Virus record (IMG/VR): IMGVR_UViG_3300022562_000333 | Coordinates: 1-64,000 of that record | Strand: one strand, 5' to 3' | From: a virus | DNA length: 64,000 nt | Notes under the pieces: generated by a model | What the model was told of the DNA's origin: nothing | What the model saw: the letters and a program-made list of their open reading frames with translations, nothing else | Databases searched by the model: none | Position numbers and translations under genes: made by a program | Part shown: positions 32,607-40,702 of the stretch, piece after piece | Layout of the letters: each line of letters begins with the position of its first letter | How positions within the stretch are numbered: position 1 is the first letter of the stretch

Positions 32607-34628
32607 TCAGCTCTCGAAATTGAACTGCCCTTGTTGCTGCTTCACGAAACCAACTGAAGTTTGGAAGAACGGGTCCACGATCGGGTCAGCCTGGATGTTG
32701 AGACCCCCTATGGTCTCGGAGGCTGTCTTCGCATCGGGGGTTGGCGGGATCTCCTCGAACGGAAGGTCCGTGAGGAGCGTCATGAGTTTCAAATTGAGAC
32801 GAACTTGGTCCCCCGCTGAACGGATCTTGGCATACTGTTTCGGGGTGGTTCCCGACAGGTTCGATGCCAACATGTCTTCAACAGTGCCGTAGTTCTTCAA
32901 GAGCCCCGTGAGGATTTTGTCGGACACCATAGGGATGCCCGGTATCTCGTCCGAAGTGTCACCCAGCAACGCCCGAAGCTGGACCAAAGATTCAGGCGTG
33001 ACCCCATATTCTTCCACGACTTTATCCCGGTCGTAAAGGGTCTCTTGTCGATTTCCGACCTTGGGTGCTAGCACAATATCGGTAAGTGTCACCAGTTGTA
33101 GGAAGTCTTGGTCCGTGGAGACGATAACGTTGCGTTGTCCTTTGAGTTTTCCCCTGACCAGACACGCAATGATGTCGTCGGTCTCTTCGTCCTTGTTGAA
33201 CGCCTGAGTGACCCCCAGTGTCGGAAGGATGTTCCTGAGTCGGGTCATTTGGTTATCAGGTGTCGTTGCGCCGTTGGATGCCCGCTTTTGGCGACGCTTC
33301 AATTTGTAACCTGGGAACATTTCAATGCGGCGTTGGGGTGATCCATCCCAAACCACGTAGACCTTCGCGTTTGGGAACCGCTTCTTGTAGCTGGTAAGGC
33401 TTTTGAGGAACCCGAAGACCATCCCGGTTGGGTTGCCATCGGAGTCCGTGAGGGGGGTCTTCATCACACCCAGAGCGTTGGCGACTCGGTAGGCGAGGTT
33501 GTGCCCGTCGATGATGATGTTCTCGAACATGTCCGGTCTCCTCCACGTGAGCGCTTCGATGTTGTCCAGGTCCCTAGCGATGGAGTCAAGTCGCCGCACA
33601 ACGTCTTGAAGCCATTGGGTCTCGCGTTGCTTCGTCTTTACCCGCTCGTTGAACCCGTTTAGAATTTGCGTTTCAGACTGGCTCACCACGGGGTCCGTAG
33701 ACACGGAGTAGAAGAAGCCGGGGTTCTTTTGTATGATCGAGGTCATGTGCTTCACGCGCTCATGACGTGTCTTGATCCCAAGGAAGACCAGGCTCCGATC
33801 CTGGCGAAGCCACCCGTTTACGAGACTAAACTCCTCGTGTTTGCGGAGCAGGGGCGCTAGGTCAGCGTCAGGGGTTTGACGTACACGCTCAATGAGCCGC
33901 ATCTGCTCTAGGAGGGGGTCTCGGCGGTGCCACCACCGCATCGCCAGCTCAACGTTCGCGTACCTCTTGATGGCGTGTTCCAAGGGTTGAATGCTGAGCG
34001 GATCCCAGACCAAAAGGGGTCGCACGGCCCGAACCCAATCGCGGATCCTCTCGATTTTGGTGAGGAACGGAGAGAAGGTCGGGAGATCCGACTGATCCTT
34101 GGAAACGAACCGAAGGAAGCTCCTCGGGAGGGTGACGATGGCCTCTTTCGACCTGAGCTTGATGAATACTTGAACGCTGTCGTTCTCCGGGATCTCCTCG
34201 ATGATACGGCCGTTGATGCCCTTGTAGGCGCCGCTCATCACCTGGACTTCGTCCCCGACTTCGATCCCTTGCTCCGTCTCGACGTGGATCTGCTTTCGCA
34301 TCCGCTCGATATCGGAGTCTTGGACGCAGGCCATCTCCCGCACCGTCGTCTTCTTGTCGGAGCGGGCGATCGTCAAGACAGAGGAGATGTACTTCGTGCC
34401 TTCCAGACGGAGGAAGGCGTTGTCTGGTAGTGTTCTACGGATGAACACATAGTTGTCGATCAGCTTGTGGATGACTCGACTGTCCCCTTGAATCGAAATT
34501 GAAGCCGGGATGAAAATCTCGACCGCCTTGTCTCGAATCAGACGCACAAGGGCTGAGGAGAGGACTTCGGGGTCCTCATCCTCCCCTTGAGGGGACAACT
34601 CTAGGACCACCCACTCACGCTTCGCCAC
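32607..34628 (-). CDS. NusG-like (NGN-KOW) domain fused to 5'-3' exonuclease/flap endonuclease, 673 aa
   Basis: Residues 1-115 resemble a NusG N-terminal domain: REWVVLELSPQGE at the start, strand VEIFIPASISIQG, then LIDNYVFIRR where NusG has its PGYVFV strand. Residues 122-176 form a KOW motif (VGDEVQVMSGAYKGINGRII). Residues 180-365 are a helical linker. From 368 to about 640 lies a PIN/FEN nuclease: IIDGHN (Asp374), VVWDGS (Asp428), NKDEETDDII (Glu481/482, Asp484/485), STDQDF (Asp506/508) and the H3TH region LLGDTSDEIPGIP (Asp557/560). The frame is continuous. It starts with GTG at 34628, overlapping dnaX by 14 bases. FEN enzymes remove flaps and RNA primers; NusG domains bind RNA polymerase. 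Confidence 0.7.
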   Translation of the reverse strand: MAKREWVVLELSPQGEDEDPEVLSSALVRLIRDKAVEIFIPASISIQGDSRVIHKLIDNYVFIRRTLPDNAFLRLEGTKYISSVLTIARSDKKTTVREMACVQDSDIERMRKQIHVETEQGIEVGDEVQVMSGAYKGINGRIIEEIPENDSVQVFIKLRSKEAIVTLPRSFLRFVSKDQSDLPTFSPFLTKIERIRDWVRAVRPLLVWDPLSIQPLEHAIKRYANVELAMRWWHRRDPLLEQMRLIERVRQTPDADLAPLLRKHEEFSLVNGWLRQDRSLVFLGIKTRHERVKHMTSIIQKNPGFFYSVSTDPVVSQSETQILNGFNERVKTKQRETQWLQDVVRRLDSIARDLDNIEALTWRRPDMFENIIIDGHNLAYRVANALGVMKTPLTDSDGNPTGMVFGFLKSLTSYKKRFPNAKVYVVWDGSPQRRIEMFPGYKLKRRQKRASNGATTPDNQMTRLRNILPTLGVTQAFNKDEETDDIIACLVRGKLKGQRNVIVSTDQDFLQLVTLTDIVLAPKVGNRQETLYDRDKVVEEYGVTPESLVQLRALLGDTSDEIPGIPMVSDKILTGLLKNYGTVEDMLASNLSGTTPKQYAKIRSAGDQVRLNLKLMTLLTDLPFEEIPPTPDAKTASETIGGLNIQADPIVDPFFQTSVGFVKQQQGQFNFES

Positions 34629-36141
34629 GAACAGACGCCCCTTTTAGCAAAGACGAGCGAAGCTCTTTGAAGATCCGACGCCAAACGCTAGGTGTTACCG
34701 GGTTACGACCATCGCGAAGACGGTTGGCGTCAAATACAAGGGGTTGCTTGGTGTGCTTGTTTGCAGGCAGGTTGGCCGGCATAACCTGCGTATCGAACTC
34801 ACTCAAAGCACAGGGATCCTCCCCCATGTTCCCCAGCTTGGGCTGGGCCACATACTTAGGGGGCGGCGCAGACGGAACCGCCTGGACGGGCGGTAGGGCT
34901 ACCTGAACGGGGGCGGGAGGCGGGGCTGCCTGGACGGGGGGTGAGGCTGCCGGGGGGGCCGGAGACGGGGCTGCCTGGACGGGGGGTGGGGACTCAACCG
35001 GGGCTGCCTGGACGGGAGGTGGGGCTGCCTGGACGGGCGCTACCGCTACGGGCTGAAAGACCTGTTGAGGTTGCGTCTGCATCGCAGGGTCGAGAATCAC
35101 CCCAGCGGCGAGCTGCTTGGCGAGCGTCACGACATCACAGATCAGACCGATCTTCGTGACGTACCGTGAGTGCATGAAGTGCTTGGTGATCTTGATGAGC
35201 TGGTCCCCGTAGAGCTGGTACGCCTTTTGGCTCAGCTCCTTGTCAGCGAAGGTGAAGTCCGCCGTCATGCCGTTCGCCAAGCGGAACGAGGTCATGGCCG
35301 CTTCTGCGATACCCGAAGCAACCTCTTCAGGGGTGACCCGCTCACAAGCCTGGTCGATGAAGTCCAGGGCTTCTTTGGTGGCGCTCGGGATGCGAAGCAG
35401 GATCTCGTAGAAGAGGGAGATGGCGGAGAGGTTGAGGTGGTCGCGGACACTCTCCACCGTGACCGGCCCCATTTGAGCCACCATCTCCAGCTTGTTCAAG
35501 GTGTCGCGAACACCCCCGCCGCAGAAGTCGATGACCGTGAGGACCCCTTCGTCTTGGTGCTCCACGTTCTCTTGTGCGAGCACCATTTTCATCCGAGCGA
35601 GGATGTCGTCTCGGGTGACCTTACGGATCGCGTGCTCCTCGCACCGGGACCGGATCGCCCCACGAACCTTCTCCGGCTCCGTCGTACAAAACATCCCGAC
35701 GAGCTTTTTCTCTTCCAGGGGCTTGAGCAGGACGTCCTGTGCGTCCTTCGACATCCGGTGGCACTCGTCGATGACGTAAACCCTCTTCTTTGCCCCGAAG
35801 ACGGCAAAGGGGAGGTCATCCACGACCTTCCTGACGTACTCGATGGTCCCTCGACTAGCGGCGTCAAATTCGACGATAGCGCCCGCTGCATCGCTCAACG
35901 AAGCCTTGCAGTTGTCGCACTCGTTGCAAGGTTCAGGGTCACTTGGGTCGAGCTGTTGGCAGATCACAGCCCTGGCGAGGATTCTCGCAAGGGTGGTCTT
36001 ACCCTGTCCTGGTCCACCCCAAAACAGGTAGTTCGTGTCCAAGGCGGTGCCGTTCTTGAGCCTCGATTTGAGGATCTGAACGGCACCTTCTTGCCCGAGG
36101 ACGTCAGCGAACTTGAGCGGCCTGTACTTCGTATCCCACAC
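34615..36141 (-). CDS. dnaX: DNA polymerase III gamma/tau-like clamp-loader subunit
   Basis: 508 residues. The AAA+ core holds Walker A GGPGQGKTT (residues 42-50), four zinc-binding cysteines (Cys61, 72, 75, 78), Walker B VYVIDECHRM (121-130, with DECH) and the SRC arginine motif (165-167). All are diagnostic of bacterial DnaX. Domain III follows to about 350, then a long Pro/Ala/Val/Gln repeat linker and a basic C-terminus. A tau-type C-terminal polymerase-binding domain is not obvious. It loads the sliding clamp together with delta and delta', both encoded 19 kb upstream. Starts with GTG at 36141 behind GAGG. No slippery frameshift site was seen. Confidence 0.9.
   Translation of the reverse strand: MWDTKYRPLKFADVLGQEGAVQILKSRLKNGTALDTNYLFWGGPGQGKTTLARILARAVICQQLDPSDPEPCNECDNCKASLSDAAGAIVEFDAASRGTIEYVRKVVDDLPFAVFGAKKRVYVIDECHRMSKDAQDVLLKPLEEKKLVGMFCTTEPEKVRGAIRSRCEEHAIRKVTRDDILARMKMVLAQENVEHQDEGVLTVIDFCGGGVRDTLNKLEMVAQMGPVTVESVRDHLNLSAISLFYEILLRIPSATKEALDFIDQACERVTPEEVASGIAEAAMTSFRLANGMTADFTFADKELSQKAYQLYGDQLIKITKHFMHSRYVTKIGLICDVVTLAKQLAAGVILDPAMQTQPQQVFQPVAVAPVQAAPPPVQAAPVESPPPVQAAPSPAPPAASPPVQAAPPPAPVQVALPPVQAVPSAPPPKYVAQPKLGNMGEDPCALSEFDTQVMPANLPANKHTKQPLVFDANRLRDGRNPVTPSVWRRIFKELRSSLLKGASVRGEA
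34870..35045 (-). repeat. Pro/Gln-rich repeat in dnaX linker (PPVQAAP units)
   Basis: Repeated units such as CTGCCTGGACGGG on the plus strand encode about nine PPVQAAP-like copies in the linker of the dnaX product. Confidence 0.75.
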
Positions 36142-36154
36142 GATGAAACCTCAC

Positions 36155-36646
36155 TCAGTGAGCGGCGGCTCCAGTCGTTTGGGTCTGTTGAGCATCTACC
36201 CCAGCCGTCATGTAGCTGAGGTCCAGGGTGTTCGCGACCGAGACGAAGTTGACGAGGTCGTCGTTCCAGGCTCCGTGCCTACGGAGGATGGTCGAGAACT
36301 CCTGTACGTCGGGCTCCCGGAGCTTCCACTTCATGTCCCCCGTCTCCTCGTCCTCTTCCCCGAAGCAGCGCTCCAAGAGATGATCGACGAGAGCCGTCCG
36401 CTTGGGTCCGTCGAGGGGGTTCCAGGCATCCAAGGCGACTTCGATGAGGTAGTCTGATTCGATGAGGAAGATCATGAGGTCGCTGCACTTCTTGACCGTG
36501 CCGTAGACGACCTTGCCACCCTTCTTGCCAGCCTTCTCCTTGAAGACGTAGCGGAACCGAGCTGTCGCCAATTCCGGGTGGTGCGCAGGGATGAGCTGGC
36601 TTGCGATAGACTCCACTCCCTCGGCGTTTTCGTACGTCTGACCCAT
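36155..36646 (-). CDS. PhageMetallopep-like protein with altered active site, 163 aa
   Basis: Start chosen at ATG 36646, three bases past the preceding stop with TGGAGTG ahead. The pattern ARFRYVFKEKAGKKGGK, then SDYLIEVALDAWNPLD, then RTALVDHLLERC and PDVQEFSTILRRHGAW follows the putative phage metallopeptidase family as I know it, where the central motif is normally DHELxH. Here it is DHLLER (residues 88-93): the catalytic Glu and second His are replaced by Leu and Arg. The protein is therefore probably not an active zinc peptidase. Its location between dnaX and the primase suggests an accessory binding role. Confidence 0.6.
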   Translation of the reverse strand: MGQTYENAEGVESIASQLIPAHHPELATARFRYVFKEKAGKKGGKVVYGTVKKCSDLMIFLIESDYLIEVALDAWNPLDGPKRTALVDHLLERCFGEEDEETGDMKWKLREPDVQEFSTILRRHGAWNDDLVNFVSVANTLDLSYMTAGVDAQQTQTTGAAAH

Positions 36647-36648
36647 GT

Positions 36649-37347
36649 TCACTCCATTTGCGCTAGAAGATACGGCTTGAATCGGTCGTCGCCCCACGCT
36701 TCCCAGAGGTCACCGGGGTCTTTGACTGGTTTGCCTCGCAGGGTGAGCCCTACGGGGTACTCGGGAATACGAACCTCAAATAAGTCCCCGCATTCTTTGC
36801 GGAATGTGGCGCACGCTTTACGGCCGATCGCATCATTATCATAAAAGAGGTAGGTGCGCTTTACAAGACGCTTGAAGGTGCGGAGGAGTACATCACTGAC
36901 CTTGGCGGTCAAGGTGGCAATCGTGAAAGGTACAACGCGCTGCGTTGGAAAGAAGTCGAAGACCCCTTCCACTGGGAGAGCTGACTCGGTCTCCCAAATT
37001 GAAGGCATGGCTTGACCTAGCCCGAAAAAGACTGGCTCTGCGTGCGTGAGGAGGTAGTCCGAGTAGATCCCACCTTCCCGCTCCACACCCCTGAATTGAA
37101 ACCCCTGAATCTCACCAAGAGGGTTGGTGAGCGGGAAGACGTAGCAGTCTTGGAGCTTGCGACCCTTCCAGCACCACTCCAAAAACTCCTCGGGGTACTC
37201 GGCCTCCGGGAGCTTCCTGTCTAGGTAACCTACCCGAAGGAGATCGATCTGCTCGTCTGAGGCGCCACGGGACCAGAGGGCTTCACGGACGCGTTCGTCC
37301 ACCCCCTTTTGCGCGTACTCTACGAGCGTCTCAACCCAGGCTGTCAT
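36649..37347 (-). CDS. Short DnaG-type primase with TOPRIM core, 232 aa
   Basis: Contains a primase-like N-terminal part (VFPLTNPLGEIQGFQFRGVE) and a TOPRIM segment: ALPVEGVFDFFP with the acidic Glu, ATLTAKVS, then TYLFYDNDAIGRKA with the DxD pair near residues 172-180. It lacks the N-terminal zinc-binding domain and the C-terminal helicase-binding domain of full DnaG. It would make RNA primers, possibly with another factor supplying template recognition. It overlaps the 189-residue gene upstream by 17 bases. Confidence 0.75.
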   Translation of the reverse strand: MTAWVETLVEYAQKGVDERVREALWSRGASDEQIDLLRVGYLDRKLPEAEYPEEFLEWCWKGRKLQDCYVFPLTNPLGEIQGFQFRGVEREGGIYSDYLLTHAEPVFFGLGQAMPSIWETESALPVEGVFDFFPTQRVVPFTIATLTAKVSDVLLRTFKRLVKRTYLFYDNDAIGRKACATFRKECGDLFEVRIPEYPVGLTLRGKPVKDPGDLWEAWGDDRFKPYLLAQME

Positions 37348-37900
37348 TCGGTCGCACCACCATCAACGTCCGGGGGACGTTGTAGAACTGGAGACCGAGA
37401 TAGTCCCCGACCCTGGTATAGACACCGAGGGCTGGAGGACTGGCAGCAACTAGAGCACATCCTTGAGGAAGTGGGCCTACAACCACCTGTAGACCTTGGA
37501 TCGAAACGGACTCCCCTTCCGAAAGCTCGTGGTCCGATGGGACCACGATGGTCTTCGGGGGGGTGTTCGACTTGTTCATGGCGGCTAGGGCTTCTGGGAT
37601 CCCCCCAAATACATTGGCCCACCCGGAAGTGGTGGCGAGCTGTAGAACGGTGCTGTAGAGCCGCTCCAACACGTCGTTCTCATGGGACGGAGGGCACATA
37701 AAGAAGGCGTACCGAGCGTTCCCCGCCGCCCCACGCTTGCTAGGCAAAAAGAGGCCACGCATGTTCGTGACCAAGAGAGTTTCGACGTTTTCCGGGACTT
37801 GCCGCTCCTCCATAGCCGGAACAGAGAAACCCCCGGCGCTCGCTGCGCGTTGGCGGAGCCGCTCCGTCACGAGCAAGTGGGAAAGAGCGGAAAAGTTCAA
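37331..37900 (-). CDS. Hypothetical protein in replication block, 189 aa
   Basis: TTG start at 37900 shares bases with the TGA of the preceding gene (TTGA). Mixed alpha/beta composition, with YAFFMCPPSHENDVLERLYS at about 65-85 and a C-terminal strand-rich segment GVYTRVGDYLGLQFYNVPRT. I cannot assign it to a family. Tight coupling to a primase gene suggests a replication role. Confidence 0.55.
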   Translation of the reverse strand: MNFSALSHLLVTERLRQRAASAGGFSVPAMEERQVPENVETLLVTNMRGLFLPSKRGAAGNARYAFFMCPPSHENDVLERLYSTVLQLATTSGWANVFGGIPEALAAMNKSNTPPKTIVVPSDHELSEGESVSIQGLQVVVGPLPQGCALVAASPPALGVYTRVGDYLGLQFYNVPRTLMVVRPNDSLG

Positions 37901-38517
37901 CTCCGGAGCCTCTTAGGCTCCGCTCCGAGAAGGCGGAGGAGCCAAGCCTTCCACCACGGCACAACGGTTTCCACGGGAGCTTCGGGGATCGTAGCCTCAG
38001 CGGCTTCCACGGGAACAGGGGGAGCCTCGGCTTCCCCTACCAGCTCGTCGATCTTCTCCTGAGTCTCAACGATCTGAGGTTGTTCCTTCGCTTCAGTTTC
38101 TTCCAAGAGCCACATGAGGGCGAAGACCTCGGGTAGATGCTCCCGAGCCCACGCCTCGTCCCGGAGCTGCTCGCGAAACTCTTTGAGCAGGTCCGCCTTG
38201 AGCTTCGCAGGCTTGAAGTCCGGACACCTTTTCGCGTCAATCGGGTCCTCGCAAATGGTACCACCCCAGGTCTCGGGGTCGTCCGAGCCGAGCATGCAAA
38301 GACCGATGGTCTGGATGACGGGGAGCCCTCGTCCGTTCGCGATACGGTTGTAGCCTTCGTTGGGCTCCCCATCCACTTGCTTGCGTTGGTCGAGCGGATG
38401 ACGGTGGTTGTGAACGCAGCGATGCGGAAGCCTCTCCGAAGCCTCCGCAATCCGCTTGTTCACCTCTTCCGCTAGGAGCTGGTTGAGGCGAACCCGAACT
38501 TCGGGCTCGCCTCTCAC
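37897..38517 (-). CDS. Cys/His-rich hypothetical protein, 206 aa
   Basis: Residues 30-105 hold HRCVHNHRHPLDQRK, then IGLCMLGSDDPETWGGTICEDPIDAKRCPDF, giving four cysteines plus several histidines that could bind zinc or an Fe-S cluster. A charged helical region follows, and the C-terminus has a Trp/Leu-rich amphipathic helix VVPWWKAWLLRLLG. Starts with GTG overlapping the TGA of the Rad50-C gene. Function unknown. Confidence 0.6.
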   Translation of the reverse strand: MRGEPEVRVRLNQLLAEEVNKRIAEASERLPHRCVHNHRHPLDQRKQVDGEPNEGYNRIANGRGLPVIQTIGLCMLGSDDPETWGGTICEDPIDAKRCPDFKPAKLKADLLKEFREQLRDEAWAREHLPEVFALMWLLEETEAKEQPQIVETQEKIDELVGEAEAPPVPVEAAEATIPEAPVETVVPWWKAWLLRLLGAEPKRLRS

Positions 38518-39206
38518 GATACGCTCCGCAGCTTTTTCACCACGAACTCCTGCCTTACACCTTGGGTCTTCGAGTCCCCGTGGTACGAGAGAGTCGCGTG
38601 GTCAATGAAAGCGGGCTTGTGGGTTACCATGAGCAGAGACAGATCACTCGTGGCCGCTAGTTTTTGGAGAAACTGTCCCGTCGCCTCGATGTAGTCATCG
38701 GAGACAGCCGCGAGAGTCTCATCAAGCAACAACGTGCGCTGCCGTTTCAGCCGGAGGAGGGTGAGGATCCGAAGAATGAGGCTGGCGATGCTTGACGGAC
38801 CACCCCCGAACGAGTCGAGAGGGGAGCCTTTGATTCCACCGTTGTCCGGGTCGCCTTGGCAGATGTAGAACTCGACCGCGATCTTGTTGTACTTCTGCGA
38901 CACTTCGGCCCGGAAGCTGAGGTCTTGGTCGAAGAAGATCGTACGAAGGCCCTCGGACACGATGGTCTCGATGGTGCGCACCTGACCCATGACCATCTGG
39001 TCCATGAGGACCCGGTATAGTTCCGCGACTTTGGTGAGGACTTCTTGGCGACGGGCTAGCTCCGCGATCTCCACCTCTTTAGAGACCAACTCCCGAGAGA
39101 GTTGATCTCGCATCGTCTTGAGGCGAATCGCGGAGGTCTGTAGATGCCTGACCCGTTGCGCCCAGCCGTCTACTCCTTCGACGGCATGAAGCGGGTCACT
39201 CGGCAT
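38514..39206 (-). CDS. Rad50/SbcC C-terminal ATPase half, 230 aa
   Basis: Residues 15-75 are coiled coil. The C-terminal ATPase lobe follows: signature DSFGGGPSS (131-139), Walker B TLLLDETLAAVSDD (158-171, Asp162 and Glu163) and switch His196 in VTHKP. There is no Walker A and no CxxC hook, so it cannot bind ATP by itself. It must pair with the N-terminal half encoded at 42633-43859. Overlaps the clamp-like gene by 37 bases, and its stop overlaps the next GTG. A split into two genes is unusual for Rad50. Confidence 0.8.
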   Translation of the reverse strand: MPSDPLHAVEGVDGWAQRVRHLQTSAIRLKTMRDQLSRELVSKEVEIAELARRQEVLTKVAELYRVLMDQMVMGQVRTIETIVSEGLRTIFFDQDLSFRAEVSQKYNKIAVEFYICQGDPDNGGIKGSPLDSFGGGPSSIASLILRILTLLRLKRQRTLLLDETLAAVSDDYIEATGQFLQKLAATSDLSLLMVTHKPAFIDHATLSYHGDSKTQGVRQEFVVKKLRSVS

Positions 39207-40411
39207 GAGAACGTACCTTCTGGTTCGACGGTCACGTTGCCGCTTTCGTCCAGGTGAAAGTCATCGATCGTGCGGAACATACCCACTTCCTTGCGGTCCG
39301 CCGACGCTGGGACGATCAGGATGTGGAACTCGACCTCGTTGTTCTTGACCTTCTCCACGAGGTCGATCATGTGGTTCAGGTTGATGTTGAAGCTCCAGTC
39401 ACGGGCCTCGATCATCTCCGTTTCACCCTCTTTCTTGGGGCGAACCCTGACCGGGATGCTGTCCGTCTTGGACGTCCCTTCCGAAACGCCGAACTGAAGC
39501 TGACGCCTCTCGTGGTTGAAGATGATCTTGATCTTGTCGCGGTCCTTGTCCAACTCACTACGCGTGTACTTGAGTGAGTTGAGGAATTGGACCTTGTCGA
39601 TGAGAAAGATGTTCTTGTCGTTCTTGAGAGCGTAGTATTTGAACTGGGGATGGCTCTTGGCGTGCTTGGGCCAACCGAGCACCTGACCCGAAACGTTCTC
39701 CAAGAACGTGAAGTGAGAGCCGATTCGGAACGTCACCTTGCCAGCGCTCTTGCTGAGAAACTGCTGGAGGGGGCCGAGGTGTTGTCCGTGGACCTCGACA
39801 CCTTTGCCGGCGAAGGCGTCGCACCAGAAGTAGTAGGCGCGAACGGAGTCGGCTGCGAAGAGGTGACCGTCACCCTTGGCGTGTTCAGGCTTCGAGCCGT
39901 CGAACACCTGAACCGCCTTGTACTGCTCTTCCGCCTTGGTGTCCGAAGCCTCTGCCATAAACGGCTTCGCCATGTCGATGGCCTGCCTGAGAATGGCCGT
40001 GGGGTAGTCGTACGTCGTCGTGGTGGCCTTCAGATCGTCATCACACGTCGAGAGGAGCCGTGGACTGAATGAGCTTCGCTCCGTACGAGCACCGTTGCCC
40101 GCTTCGTAGCGAACGATGAACCGCTCATCCTCCTTAGCTTCCGCCTCGAAGGTGAGGTTTTGCCCATCGAGGTAGTTGAGAGCTTCGATGTACTCGGCCG
40201 GGTAGACGAACTGGCCGTCCCCGTCCGACTCCTCCAGCTTGAGGTTGGCTCGGGCGACACACTGATCGTTCCGAGAGTAGACCTGGCAATCGAGCCCGGT
40301 CACCACGAAGAGGTACCCGGCTCCCCCTTGAGGGGTCACGGGTCGCGGCTTGACGATCTTGACGAGGTCGAGCGCTGCGATCAAATTCGACGCGTTGAGT
40401 TTGATTTTCAT
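39170..40411 (-). CDS. DNA polymerase III beta-clamp-like protein, 413 aa
   Basis: Length (about 400) and the alternation of strands and helices suit a three-domain beta clamp. The C-terminus TFSCRVTRFMPSKE resembles the final strand and tail region of DnaN (usually ending near MPMR). The start MKIKLNASNLIAALDLVKIV looks like the first helix of a DnaN domain. It lies beside the Rad50, Mre11 and nuclease genes and the phage encodes a full clamp loader, supporting the call. No sequence motif is decisive on its own. ATG follows GTGAGGAACAG. Confidence 0.7.
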   Translation of the reverse strand: MKIKLNASNLIAALDLVKIVKPRPVTPQGGAGYLFVVTGLDCQVYSRNDQCVARANLKLEESDGDGQFVYPAEYIEALNYLDGQNLTFEAEAKEDERFIVRYEAGNGARTERSSFSPRLLSTCDDDLKATTTTYDYPTAILRQAIDMAKPFMAEASDTKAEEQYKAVQVFDGSKPEHAKGDGHLFAADSVRAYYFWCDAFAGKGVEVHGQHLGPLQQFLSKSAGKVTFRIGSHFTFLENVSGQVLGWPKHAKSHPQFKYYALKNDKNIFLIDKVQFLNSLKYTRSELDKDRDKIKIIFNHERRQLQFGVSEGTSKTDSIPVRVRPKKEGETEMIEARDWSFNINLNHMIDLVEKVKNNEVEFHILIVPASADRKEVGMFRTIDDFHLDESGNVTVEPEGTFSCRVTRFMPSKE

Positions 40412-40418
40412 CTGTTCC

Positions 40419-40694
40419 TCACTTCTTGTCGTAAGCGCTCAGGTTGGTCTCGGCTTCCACAAGGCCCTTCTCGAACTCCTCGATGAGAGACTCAAGCTCT
40501 TGCTGCACCTTGTTGCGGTCCTCGACGAGCGTTTTGGGGTTATACCCCGCCGCCTGGATCTCCTTGACGAGAGCGGCTAGCTCATCCCGCTTGGATCGAA
40601 GCTCACCACCCAACTCCGCCTTGCGTTTTATGAGGTGGCCGTGCCGCGTTTGAAGGTCTTGGATCTTCTCGTTTAGTTCTTCTGGGGAGCGCAT
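40419..40694 (-). CDS. Small coiled-coil protein, 91 aa
   Basis: Nearly all heptad-like helix (ELNEKIQDLQTRHGHLIKRK and later VQQELESLIEEFEKGLVEAE). It could form a two-stranded coiled coil or bind the coils of the split Rad50 proteins on either side. I prefer ATG at 40694, behind GAGG, over the in-frame GTG at 40706. Function unknown. Confidence 0.55.
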   Translation of the reverse strand: MRSPEELNEKIQDLQTRHGHLIKRKAELGGELRSKRDELAALVKEIQAAGYNPKTLVEDRNKVQQELESLIEEFEKGLVEAETNLSAYDKK

Positions 40695-40702
40695 GGGGGT
40701 CC

